Below, in pieces: positions 32,879 through 40,610 of a DNA stretch of 64,000 nt (position 1 is its first letter; the number at the start of each line of letters is the position of its first letter). The notes under the pieces were generated by a model. That model saw only the letters and a program-made list of their open reading frames with translations. It ran no database searches and was not told where the DNA came from. The position numbers were made by a program, and so were the translations under genes. Source of the stretch: Paenibacillus macerans (GTDB taxonomy: Bacteria; Bacillota; Bacilli; Paenibacillales; Paenibacillaceae). The DNA is taken from NCBI RefSeq assembly GCF_023715465.1, contig NZ_JAMBOE010000010.1:62001-126000 (forward strand). Reading direction: 5' to 3'.

Positions 32879-33814
32879 TTACATCCCCTCATTCAGGCTG
32901 AACTGCGGCGCCGGGAGATATCGCCGTTCCGCAGCTTCCAGCTCTTCCGCACCTTGAAGACGGAATACTTCTTCCAGCGGGGCAACGTCATTTTCGATTT
33001 GGGCAAGACTCTCATCCTGATAAATGGTGCGGGATACTTGTTTCATGGCCGCGATCGAGGAACGCAAGTTGTGGTTCGCCCAGATCGTCAGGCTAATCCC
33101 CAGCTCCCGGAACTTGTCGGTTGGGGTTAAATAATATTTCGTGGGCACGATAACTACGGGCAACCTTCCCGCCCATTCCTTCATGAACGCCTCAATCTCC
33201 GTTATATCCGGTCTTTTGCTGTGGATGAGCACCGCGTCAGCCCCCGCCTTCCGGTAAGCCTCCGCCCGCCGCAGCGCCTCATCAAGCCCTCTCCCCGTAA
33301 TAAAAGCTTCGACTCTGGCTACAACCAAAAAATCTTCGTCGGTTTGCGCATCCTTCATCGCCTTGATTTTGCCGCAAAATTCTTCGATCTCCGCCAGCGG
33401 CTGGAATTGGCCGTTGATGAAGGAATTCATTTTGGGGAATTGCTTATCTTCAATACAAACCCCCGCGATCCCGCGCTGCTCCAGCTTTTTGACCAAGCGT
33501 CTGGCATTGTTGAAGTTGCCGTACCCCGTATCCCCATCCAGCAAGATCGGGATGGACGTCGCGTCGCTCATGAATTCCAGCACATCAACTACCTGGGTCC
33601 AGGAGGCTTCATTATTGTCTCTTACGCCCATTGCCGCAGAGATCGACAACCCGCTGGCCCAAATCCCTTTAAAGCCTTCCTCCTCGACAATTTTGGCGGA
33701 CAGGCCGTTATGGGCCTCCATGATAAATTCCAGTTTTCTGGAGTTGATCAATTGTCTAAGCTGCTTCGTTTTGCTCATTTGTACTTCCTGTTTTCCTTCG
33801 TTTGCCATGGCCAT
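32879..33814 (-). CDS. pepM: Phosphoenolpyruvate mutase
   Basis: A 311-residue TIM-barrel enzyme that forms the C-P bond by converting PEP to phosphonopyruvate. The signature E-D-K-x-x-P-K-x-N-S is present as 'CIEDKQFPKMNSF' near residue 120, which separates true mutases from isocitrate-lyase relatives. Others are 'GIWASGLSISAAMGVRDNNEASW' and 'PILLDGDTGYGNFNNARRL'. I chose the ATG at 33814, 6 nt after CAGGAG; in-frame ATGs at 33808 and 33778 are alternatives. It is the first gene of the phosphonate operon. Confidence 0.94.
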   Translation of the reverse strand: MAMANEGKQEVQMSKTKQLRQLINSRKLEFIMEAHNGLSAKIVEEEGFKGIWASGLSISAAMGVRDNNEASWTQVVDVLEFMSDATSIPILLDGDTGYGNFNNARRLVKKLEQRGIAGVCIEDKQFPKMNSFINGQFQPLAEIEEFCGKIKAMKDAQTDEDFLVVARVEAFITGRGLDEALRRAEAYRKAGADAVLIHSKRPDITEIEAFMKEWAGRLPVVIVPTKYYLTPTDKFRELGISLTIWANHNLRSSIAAMKQVSRTIYQDESLAQIENDVAPLEEVFRLQGAEELEAAERRYLPAPQFSLNEGM

Positions 33815-33985
33815 TCTCATCTCCTGTGTTTCAGCTATCAAAAGCATATGTATCAGGCCACCCTGTTGTTTAGGCTAGATTCCTGAGTTGAAGAAATATT
33901 CGGAAATGCGCGTCTATTATGAGGTCCCAATTGCGCAGTTTTTCGGCAAGCTGGCATAATTCTAATTCTCTTAATGTTCAGTAGT

Positions 33986-34023
33986 TTGTACTTTTCCATT
34001 ATATATGTATAATTGTTATAACA
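33986..34023 (+). promoter_or_regulatory. Toxin-antitoxin promoter with palindromic operator
   Basis: TTGTAC (33986-33991), a 16-bp spacer and TATAAT (34008-34013), directly followed by the perfect palindrome TGTTATAACA (34014-34023). The palindrome covers the start-site region, which fits autorepression by the antitoxin or the toxin-antitoxin complex. Confidence 0.6.
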
Positions 34024-34053
34024 GTTGAATAGTATAGTAAGGAGGGAAACTAA

Positions 34054-34317
34054 ATGACCAAGGTGAGTGAAATGGAGCGTAAAGTCACGAAATTCGGAAA
34101 TAGCCTCGGAATTACCATGACCGAAGCCTTAAAGCAAATCGGATTGGAACTGGGGGATACAGTACAGATCGATGTGAGGGAAACCGACGGAGAGATCATT
34201 ATTCGCAAAGCCAACAAGGTGACCTTGCCTGCGGGAATAAGCAGCGAATTTCTCGAAACACTCTCAGGTGTGATGGAGGAATACGATGAAACCTTGAAAG
34301 GCCTGAAGGATCGTTGA
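34054..34317 (+). CDS. AbrB/MazE-type antitoxin
   Basis: An 87-residue protein with an N-terminal swapped-hairpin DNA-binding domain: 'RKVTKFGNSLGITMTEALKQ' then 'IGLELGDTVQIDVRETDGEIIIRKA'. The C-terminal 30 residues ('EFLETLSGVMEEYDETLKGL') form an acidic helix of the kind that wraps a toxin. AAGGAGGG precedes the ATG. It is followed after one base by the Doc toxin, so it should neutralise that toxin and repress the promoter upstream. Confidence 0.88.
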   Translation: MTKVSEMERKVTKFGNSLGITMTEALKQIGLELGDTVQIDVRETDGEIIIRKANKVTLPAGISSEFLETLSGVMEEYDETLKGLKDR

Positions 34318-34318
34318 T

Positions 34319-34723
34319 ATGACCGTGCGATACCTGTCTGTCCAAGAGGCTATTGCCATTAATGTCGCCATGATACAGAAATATAGTCCCGGGGAAGATG
34401 TCGGAGTTAAGGATGGGGGCATGTTGGAGTCTGCGGTATTTCGGCCGCAATCCTCTGCTTTTGGCGATGAGGCATACCCTTCTTTATTTGAGAAAGCCGC
34501 AGCGCTGTTTCAATCCCTGGGACAAAATCATCCCTTTCAAAATGCAAACAAACGGACCGCTTTTACCGCTTTGGTGATCTTTTTGCGGCTGAACGGCTAT
34601 GCCTTTGTCATGGACCAGAAAGCGGCTGAAGATTTTACCGTTGACATGGTGAACCATCATTATGAATTTCAGGAACTTGTGCAGGTGATTAAACAGCATT
34701 GTAAAGAAACCCCACAACGATGA
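34319..34723 (+). CDS. doc: Doc-type (Fic fold) toxin
   Basis: A 134-residue Doc toxin with the Fic-family motif 'NHPFQNANKRTAFTALVIFL' near residues 64-83, matching Doc H-x-F-x-D/N-A-N-K-R. Other Doc text is 'YLSVQEAIAINVAMIQKYSP', 'DGGMLESAVFRPQSSAFG' and 'AAALFQSLGQN'. Doc enzymes inactivate elongation factor Tu by phosphorylation in the classical phage P1 system. It starts one base after the antitoxin stop. The antitoxin is of AbrB/MazE type rather than Phd type. Confidence 0.92.
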   Translation: MTVRYLSVQEAIAINVAMIQKYSPGEDVGVKDGGMLESAVFRPQSSAFGDEAYPSLFEKAAALFQSLGQNHPFQNANKRTAFTALVIFLRLNGYAFVMDQKAAEDFTVDMVNHHYEFQELVQVIKQHCKETPQR

Positions 34724-34896
34724 GAAAAATTCCACTAAATGCAAAAAGTGCATGCGACTTTTGCCGAAACTCCTCTAAACCGGTGGTTCAAAGGTTTTGC
34801 AGTTGATGCCATCGGGCCGCCCTTCTTCCCATGAAAAACGAGAGCCTCTGCCGAACCAAAGATCAATACCTTTGAAAGGCCTGACAGAGGCACTGC

Positions 34897-35670
34897 TTAT
34901 TCCTTGAGCGAATGGTTCCCATACTCCAACACCAACATATCCAAATAAATTTGAAAGGGCGCTCGCGAGCACATGTCTACCCCGTTGAAGTAGCAGTTTT
35001 CGATGGGGGTGTAGAAGACAAGGTCGGATAGCTCGGTCAGGCGGTTGGATTTGGTTCCGACTAGGGAAAGGATCGGCGTGCCTTGCTGTTTGACGATATG
35101 CGCATATTCCAAAATGTTCAGGGTTTCTCCGCTATAGGACACAAAAATGGCCAGATCATCCTTGGTTAAATTTTGCGCGGCACATCGTAAATCGTCCCAA
35201 TCCATTCGGGCCATGTTGTTTTTCCCTAACATCAACAGCTTTTTGGAGGCGTCCCAGCAGACAGAATAGGAATGGCCGACTCCGAACCACTCGACTTGTC
35301 TTGCTTCCGCGAGCATGGAGGCGGCCTGCTTCAATTTATTTTCATCGATATGCTGTAAAACCCCTTGAATATCCTTTTCATAGCGTTTGACATAAGCGGA
35401 TAAAGAGGCGGAGAGTCCTTCATTTCTCGTTGGATCCTCATCGCGTATGTATAAGTGAAGCTGAAGTTTAAAATCCTGAAACCCTTGGAAGCCCAGCCTT
35501 TTACAGGTCCGGCTGATCGTTGCGGTGGAAACAAACATTTCTTTGGCCGCCTCTTCCAATTTCAAGGACACTAACCGTTCCGGGTAACGAATAAAATAGT
35601 CTAACACTTGCTTTTCAAGCTGGCTTAAATTTTCCCGTTGCTGTACTAACCTCTTCATAAGGGTCTGCAT
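34897..35670 (-). CDS. RpiR-family transcriptional regulator
   Basis: A 257-residue regulator: N-terminal RpiR HTH (residues 1-77, 'LEEAAKEMFVSTATISRTCKRLGFQGFQDFK') and C-terminal SIS sugar-phosphate-binding domain ('VEWFGVGHSYSVCWDASKKL', 'LAIFVSYSGETLNILEYAHI', 'ILSLVGTKSNRLTELSDLVFY'). I chose the ATG at 35670, 6 nt after AAGGTG; an ATG at 35676 overlaps the malY stop by one base. It is the third gene of the malX-malY-like operon and probably senses the sugar phosphate made by the PTS permease. Confidence 0.9.
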   Translation of the reverse strand: MQTLMKRLVQQRENLSQLEKQVLDYFIRYPERLVSLKLEEAAKEMFVSTATISRTCKRLGFQGFQDFKLQLHLYIRDEDPTRNEGLSASLSAYVKRYEKDIQGVLQHIDENKLKQAASMLAEARQVEWFGVGHSYSVCWDASKKLLMLGKNNMARMDWDDLRCAAQNLTKDDLAIFVSYSGETLNILEYAHIVKQQGTPILSLVGTKSNRLTELSDLVFYTPIENCYFNGVDMCSRAPFQIYLDMLVLEYGNHSLKE

Positions 35671-35675
35671 GTTCA

Positions 35676-36860
35676 TCACCTTTTCATGTAAAGAACAGAA
35701 CGTTTCAGACGTTCTAAACCTTCCAGGAGCTTGGATTGGGGACATCCAACATTCATCCGCAGAAAAATACCTCTGTCCTCTCCATAAACATCACCGGGCA
35801 TAATCCCCACTTTACCTTCATTCACAAGCGCATGTTGCAGCTCTTTTTGCGTCTTGAGCAGGCCTGTACAATCAATCCATGCCAAATAAGTAGATTCCGG
35901 GAGCGTAAACTGCAGGATTGGCAGCTCCGCAGCGATATATTCCTTGGTTATTTTCATATTATTATACAGATAAGAACAAAGCTCATCAACCCAATAGCTG
36001 GAGCGCCGATACCCCTCGATAACGGCAATTTCGCCAAAAATATTGGCGCTGGATACCCCATCCCGCCCCTTTAATAACCGCAAAAATCTTTCCCTTATTT
36101 CTTCGTTAGGAATAATAACATAAGAGCCGCCCAAACCAGGGGTGTTAAAGGTTTTGCTCGCCGATGAGCAGATGAAGATATTTTCCGCATCGTTGGCCAC
36201 ACTGGTCATTGGAAGATAAGTCCGCTGATGGTAGGTGATATCCATATGAATATCGTCCGAAATGATTTTAACCTCATACCGATTGCATAAATCTACGATT
36301 CTTGCTAACTCCGGTTTGGTCCAAAGCCGGCCCGTAGGATTATGCGGATTGCACAGCAAGAATACTTTCGCCTTCGGGTCGGACAGCTTTTGCTCCAAAT
36401 CGGAAAAATCGATTTCGTACCTTCCTTCTTTAAGAAGCAGCGGATTGCTCACAAGCTTTCGTTTCATTTCACGAATTAACGGAAAAAACGCATCGTATGC
36501 CGGAGTCTGCATTACAATATGATCCGATTCCAATGTCATCATCTCAATAAGCCTTGCAATCGAATAAATCACGCTGGGACTATATACAATCCAATCCATT
36601 TCGATGTTGGCGCCAAAACGCGTCTCGTACCAGTGGGTAATGGAGGATTTATAGTCAACATGGTTCCACCTCGTATATCCAAATACCCCATGATCCGTGC
36701 GTTCCTTAAGGGCTTCCAGAATTTCAGGCGGGCTTTGAAAATCCATATCGGAAATAGAGAATGGCAATAAATCGTTCACCCCGAATCGATCTTGAATAAA
36801 ATCCCATTGAGTACAATAGGTCCCCATCCGGTTAACCCTTTGATCAAAATGACTCCGCAT
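35676..36860 (-). CDS. malY: MalY/PatB family PLP-dependent C-S lyase/aminotransferase
   Basis: A 394-residue fold-type I PLP enzyme of the MalY/PatB group: 'FSISDMDFQSPPEILEALKER', 'GVFGYTRWNHVDYKSSITHWYETRF', 'LLCNPHNPTGRLWTKPELARIV', and the PLP-Lys in 'FICSSASKTFNTPGLGGSYVI' near residue 232. Members have cystathionine beta-lyase activity, and E. coli MalY also dampens the maltose regulator. Its partner in E. coli is the PTS permease MalX. Here a MalX-like gene lies 15 bp upstream, repeating that pairing. Any regulatory function is unknown. Confidence 0.88.
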   Translation of the reverse strand: MRSHFDQRVNRMGTYCTQWDFIQDRFGVNDLLPFSISDMDFQSPPEILEALKERTDHGVFGYTRWNHVDYKSSITHWYETRFGANIEMDWIVYSPSVIYSIARLIEMMTLESDHIVMQTPAYDAFFPLIREMKRKLVSNPLLLKEGRYEIDFSDLEQKLSDPKAKVFLLCNPHNPTGRLWTKPELARIVDLCNRYEVKIISDDIHMDITYHQRTYLPMTSVANDAENIFICSSASKTFNTPGLGGSYVIIPNEEIRERFLRLLKGRDGVSSANIFGEIAVIEGYRRSSYWVDELCSYLYNNMKITKEYIAAELPILQFTLPESTYLAWIDCTGLLKTQKELQHALVNEGKVGIMPGDVYGEDRGIFLRMNVGCPQSKLLEGLERLKRSVLYMKR

Positions 36861-36875
36861 GTTATCCCTCTTTAC

Positions 36876-38477
36876 TCATCCGCTGATTTTATATCCTTGC
36901 GATTCCATCAGTTTGCCGATCTCTACTCGTACATGGTTGACTTGCGCCCCGATGATCACCTGAAGATTATGGGCATCCAATTTGACAACACCCAATGCTC
37001 CATGCTTTTTTAGCGCTGGTTCATCTATTTTTTCCATGTCATCAACGACTAATCTTAGTCGGGTAATGCAATTATCCAATGATTGAATATTCTCCGGACC
37101 GCCTAAGGCGCTTAATAATTGCGCCGCTTGACTATTGGAAGCAGCTTTTCCGCTATCTTCAGGGGACCCGGCGATTTCCGGTTCCGTATCGTCGTGATCT
37201 TCTCTACCCGGTGTTTTCAAATTAAATTTGGTAATCGCAAAGCGGAATACAAAATAGTAGACCGCAAACCAAATCAGCCCTACGACCAGCACCAAATACC
37301 ATTTCGTATCGGTTCCTTGCAGAACTCCGAATACGAGAAAATCCAGGATGCCTCCATCGGTATTGCCGATTTTCGCGCCGAGCAGGGCCATCACCATAAA
37401 TCCAAGTCCGGTAAGGACGACATGAATCCCGTAAAGAACAGGGGCAAGGAATAGGAACAAGAACTCAATAGGTTCTGTTATCCCGGTCACAAAAGTAGCG
37501 ATGACCCCGGAAATGAGCAAGCCTTTAATTTTTTGGCGATTTTCCGCTTTCGCCGTATGATAAATGGCTAAGGCTACAGCCGGCAGACCAAACATAAAGG
37601 TCGGCATCTTTCCCTGCGAAAGAAAAGCGGTCGCGGAAGCCGTAATCGGTGAGCCGCTTTTGAGCTCCGCATAGAAAATATTCAGCGCCCCCGAAACGGT
37701 TTCCCCATTTACAACCGCCGTCCCGCCCGCTTCCGTAAACCGAATCATCGCCACCAGAATATGATGAAGTCCAAACGGCAGCAGCAATCTTTCCCCTGCT
37801 CCAAACAAAAATGGGCCAAACACGCCCGCCCCTTGAATCATGGAGCCAATGCCGTTGATGATCATGGTAAAGAAAGGCCAAATCATCGGAATGATCAAAC
37901 CAACCATCGATAAAGTTATCGCCGTAATGATCGGGACAAATCTGGGTCCTCCAAAAAAGGCGAAGGCCTGCGGGAGTTTAATATTATGAAAGCGTTGATG
38001 GAGAAAATAAACGATCAGTCCGGCAACAATGCCTCCGAGCACGCCCATCTCGAGACTTTGAATCCCCAGAACCATGCCCTGGCCTGCCTGCCTCATGACC
38101 TCCGGATTCGCCAATTGATCCGTTTCCACCAAATAGAAATTGATCGATAAATGCATCACAATATAGCCGATCAGACCGGAAAATGCCGCTACCCCTTTTT
38201 CATACCGGGCCAAACCAAGCGGGATCGCCATCGCAAAAAGCAAAGGTAAATACGTAAAGGCAAATCCGCCGATGGTAGAAATAAACCGGAGAACCACTTG
38301 TATGATCTGATGATCCAAAAAAGGAAGATTTTCGATCGTTGTCGGACTGGTAAACGAACTGCCGATGCCAAGCAATAACCCCATAAAGGCGAGAAGCGCA
38401 ACAGGCAGCATAAATGTCTTCCCCAGCCCCTGAAAAAACTCCCATCCTTTAGAAGCTGATCGGACCTTTGTTTTCAT
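36876..38477 (-). CDS. malX: PTS maltose/glucose-type IICB permease (MalX-like)
   Basis: A 533-residue PTS permease: EIIC with about ten membrane segments (residues 15-425; 'FGPFLFGAGERLLLPFGLHHIL' and 'GITEPIEFLFLFLAPVLYGIH' are glucose-family motifs), then a linker rich in D, E and S, then EIIB with the phospho-Cys in 'IQSLDNCITRLRLVVDD' near residue 475. No IIA domain is attached, so it would use a IIA from elsewhere. It heads the operon with malY and rpiR. GGAGG lies 7 nt before the ATG. Confidence 0.9.
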   Translation of the reverse strand: MKTKVRSASKGWEFFQGLGKTFMLPVALLAFMGLLLGIGSSFTSPTTIENLPFLDHQIIQVVLRFISTIGGFAFTYLPLLFAMAIPLGLARYEKGVAAFSGLIGYIVMHLSINFYLVETDQLANPEVMRQAGQGMVLGIQSLEMGVLGGIVAGLIVYFLHQRFHNIKLPQAFAFFGGPRFVPIITAITLSMVGLIIPMIWPFFTMIINGIGSMIQGAGVFGPFLFGAGERLLLPFGLHHILVAMIRFTEAGGTAVVNGETVSGALNIFYAELKSGSPITASATAFLSQGKMPTFMFGLPAVALAIYHTAKAENRQKIKGLLISGVIATFVTGITEPIEFLFLFLAPVLYGIHVVLTGLGFMVMALLGAKIGNTDGGILDFLVFGVLQGTDTKWYLVLVVGLIWFAVYYFVFRFAITKFNLKTPGREDHDDTEPEIAGSPEDSGKAASNSQAAQLLSALGGPENIQSLDNCITRLRLVVDDMEKIDEPALKKHGALGVVKLDAHNLQVIIGAQVNHVRVEIGKLMESQGYKISG

Positions 38478-38535
38478 CGCTAAACCTCCACAAAAAAATG
38501 AACTTATCTACACTCTACGTCTCGAATGCCTATAT

Positions 38536-38551
38536 TAGCAATCGCTTTCAA
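38536..38551 (-). promoter_or_regulatory. Candidate cre site (CcpA) upstream of malX
   Basis: On the minus strand TTGAAAGCGATTGCTA fits the CcpA consensus WTGNAARCGNWWWCAW at all but two positions. It lies 59 bp before the malX start. Catabolite repression of a sugar PTS operon is expected in this group. Confidence 0.5.
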
Positions 38552-38596
38552 CGTGATTGTAAATACGTACATTTTTTGTGTGGAGGGTACAATCCC

Positions 38597-39631
38597 CTAA
38601 AAAATCCGCTTAATATGTACCGATAAATCCTTGCTCAAATCGATGTAGCCGTCTTCCGTACGGATCAGAGGATGAGTCAGGTCGTGGGGATTCAGCATGA
38701 CAACGACGCCATTGCGGTCGTCCGTCAGCACCACGGGGTTGCCGATGAGCGAGTGCATCATTTTCTCCACGAACAACTTCGTTATCCCGGGATCGAGCGG
38801 GCCGAAGGCGTCCTTTTCCATTTGACCCAGCACTTCATTAAAAGGCGCCGGATCGCGGTACACTCGCTTGGATGTCATGGCGTGAAAAATATCCACCACC
38901 GCGACAATCCGGCTGAAGAGGTCGATTTTTTCGCCGGTAATGCCCAGCGGATAGCCGCTGCCGTCCATGCGTTCATGGTGCTGCAGCGCTACCAGAGCTT
39001 GCCTGTGATTGACGCCAACCGTGTCCTTCAGGATTTCATAACCGAACACCGTGTGATTTTTCATGATCGCGAACTCTTCTGTCGTCAAAGCCCCCGGTTT
39101 GTTTAAAATCTCGTCGGGAACCAGCGTTTTGCCGATGTCATGCAGAAATGCCGCGGCGGTCAATTGCAGCAGATCCCGATGGTCGAGCCCCATCCATCCG
39201 CCGAGCAGATTGGACATGGCCCCGACCGCGATATTATGGCGATATGTATAATCATCCTTTGCTTGCAAAGCGGCAAACAAACGGATCAGCTGAGTGGCTT
39301 GCGTCACCTCGTGAATCGCGGGGATGACGTTCTTGCGGATTTCCGCCAGAGGCACTTTCTTCGTTTCCCGGACTTCATTAAATACCTCGTTAACATACTG
39401 CACCGCGTCATCAACGATCTTCGCCTGGGGGGAAGACAGGTCTTCGAGAGCGAAAATCTCTGCGGCCAGATCATCCTCTGTCAGAAAAATGCCCCTGTTC
39501 TCCAGCATCGTGAGATGCTCCTGCGTAATGACCATCGATTCGGACAGCAGTAACGCGCCGGCTTCGCTAAATATATCTTTATTGACTTTTCGCCCGATCA
39601 AATGCAGCGACGTATCATTGTAACCTCCCAA
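38597..39631 (-). CDS. HD-GYP domain protein, probable cyclic-di-GMP phosphodiesterase
   Basis: A 344-residue protein. Residues 1-120 are a less-conserved N-terminal region common in Bacillales HD-GYP proteins, and residues 130-320 are the HD-GYP domain: 'AAFLHDIGKTLVPDEIL', 'KNHTVFGYEIL', 'LVALQHHERMDGSGYPLGI', 'RIVAVVDIFHAMTSKRVYRDP'. All metal ligands and the G-Y-P motif are kept, so it should hydrolyse c-di-GMP. I chose a TTG start at 39631, 8 nt after AAGGAGGG; an ATG at 39652 precedes that site and lacks its own. Confidence 0.88.
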   Translation of the reverse strand: MGGYNDTSLHLIGRKVNKDIFSEAGALLLSESMVITQEHLTMLENRGIFLTEDDLAAEIFALEDLSSPQAKIVDDAVQYVNEVFNEVRETKKVPLAEIRKNVIPAIHEVTQATQLIRLFAALQAKDDYTYRHNIAVGAMSNLLGGWMGLDHRDLLQLTAAAFLHDIGKTLVPDEILNKPGALTTEEFAIMKNHTVFGYEILKDTVGVNHRQALVALQHHERMDGSGYPLGITGEKIDLFSRIVAVVDIFHAMTSKRVYRDPAPFNEVLGQMEKDAFGPLDPGITKLFVEKMMHSLIGNPVVLTDDRNGVVVMLNPHDLTHPLIRTEDGYIDLSKDLSVHIKRIF

Positions 39632-39707
39632 GCGGTCTCCCTCCTTTTCCATATCCCTAATCTTTTTATTTTGCCATAGGAATCTTTACGATTTCTCGAC
39701 AAGCAAA

Positions 39708-39729
39708 AAGCCAGCTGCCAAGCTGGCTT
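39708..39729. terminator. Terminator downstream of the 188-residue unknown gene
   Basis: A perfect 9-bp stem (AAGCCAGCT) with a 4-nt loop, followed on the minus strand by TTTTT. It lies 5 bp beyond the stop codon of the 39734-40300 gene. Confidence 0.85.
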
Positions 39730-39733
39730 CTTC

Positions 39734-40300
39734 TCACCACCGTCTTCTGTCCTTGTTATTGAACTCTGGGCCCAACCCGTCTGAAAGCTGCGACTCCGCA
39801 TTTTTATAGGTACTCACAATATTTTTAATCGCATCAAATTCCTGATCGCCCGGCCCAAGCCCGCTCATAAACATCCTTTCCAGGATCGTGCCGTAAAAAT
39901 CGATGCGATCGCGAAGATGATTGCATTCGATGCCGATCACATCTTCAACCGTATTTTCCTCCACGAAGGCCGTAATCTCATCTCTATGATAATCCGGGGC
40001 AGCATCCCGGTCATTAAATATCGATATAGGTTCGTTAATATTCTGAAGATCGATGGAGCTGCGAATATCCGAGAACGGAATCTGCTGCTTGGCGAGCATT
40101 ACCTGAAACGGTTTATGCTTGAACAGCTCACTCATCACCAGGTAACACATCTCCCGGTTCGCGATCAGGATTCCTTCAAAAGGGTGCAAAACCCAAACCC
40201 CTTCTTTGCGGAACAGGTTAAAATTAAACGGCTCTCCTCCGTACACATATCTAATAGTATAAGTCGTTGGAGATAGTTGGGAATAGCTAAAATCCTCCAC
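39734..40300 (-). CDS. Protein of unknown function
   Basis: A 188-residue protein without signal peptide or membrane helix. The N-terminal half looks like beta strands ('TYTIRYVYGGEPFNFNLFRK'), the rest alternates helix and loop, with a very acidic stretch near residue 110 and a basic end (K-D-R-R-R-W). I do not recognise a family. The start is uncertain: GTG codons at 40312 and 40300 both follow G-rich text; I use 40300. It is separated from telA by a terminator and a tiny gene and has its own terminator. Confidence 0.6.
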   Translation of the reverse strand: MEDFSYSQLSPTTYTIRYVYGGEPFNFNLFRKEGVWVLHPFEGILIANREMCYLVMSELFKHKPFQVMLAKQQIPFSDIRSSIDLQNINEPISIFNDRDAAPDYHRDEITAFVEENTVEDVIGIECNHLRDRIDFYGTILERMFMSGLGPGDQEFDAIKNIVSTYKNAESQLSDGLGPEFNNKDRRRW

Positions 40301-40385
40301 GCAAAAACACACCCCTACACCCAGAATGCACTGATATTGCTATCATACCAAAACCCGGCAGGTGTAGTCATCTATTCCTAAGCCG

Positions 40386-40481
40386 TTACTTGTTCAGCTT
40401 ATGAATATCATCGGCTTTATTAAAGCTGGCCGAAACGATCAAGGCCACAATGAGAATCCCGCAAATCCATGCTCCTATCAT
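40386..40481 (-). CDS. 31-residue single-span membrane peptide
   Basis: The minus strand reads MIGAWICGILIVALIVSASF then N-K-A-D-D-I-H-K-L-N-K and a stop. This is one membrane helix (residues 3-20) with a short charged tail. The ATG follows AGAGGGG with 6 nt spacing, a good ribosome site. It stands 85 bp before the unknown gene at 39734-40300 and after the telA terminator. The strong ribosome site and clean helix-tail layout argue for a real small protein, but there is no homology evidence. Confidence 0.5.
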   Translation of the reverse strand: MIGAWICGILIVALIVSASFNKADDIHKLNK

Positions 40482-40564
40482 CTTTTAGCCCCTCTATTTT
40501 TTCTTCAATCATATGAACTTCATCGTTCGGATATGACATGAGAAAATCCATAAAAGAGGCAAAA

Positions 40565-40596
40565 AAGGGACATGCCCGCAGAAGGACACATCCCTT
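40565..40596 (-). terminator. Terminator after telA
   Basis: AAGGGA and TCCCTT arms, with a partly paired inner part, followed on the minus strand by TTTTTT. It lies 15 bp after the telA stop codon. Confidence 0.7.
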
Positions 40597-40610
40597 GTAC
40601 ATAAAATTTA

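Noticed and set aside
34842..34893. Hairpin with GCCTCTG/CAGAGGC arms after the Doc gene as a terminator
   Set aside because: The arms pair well, but there is no T-run on either strand, so I did not list it as a terminator.
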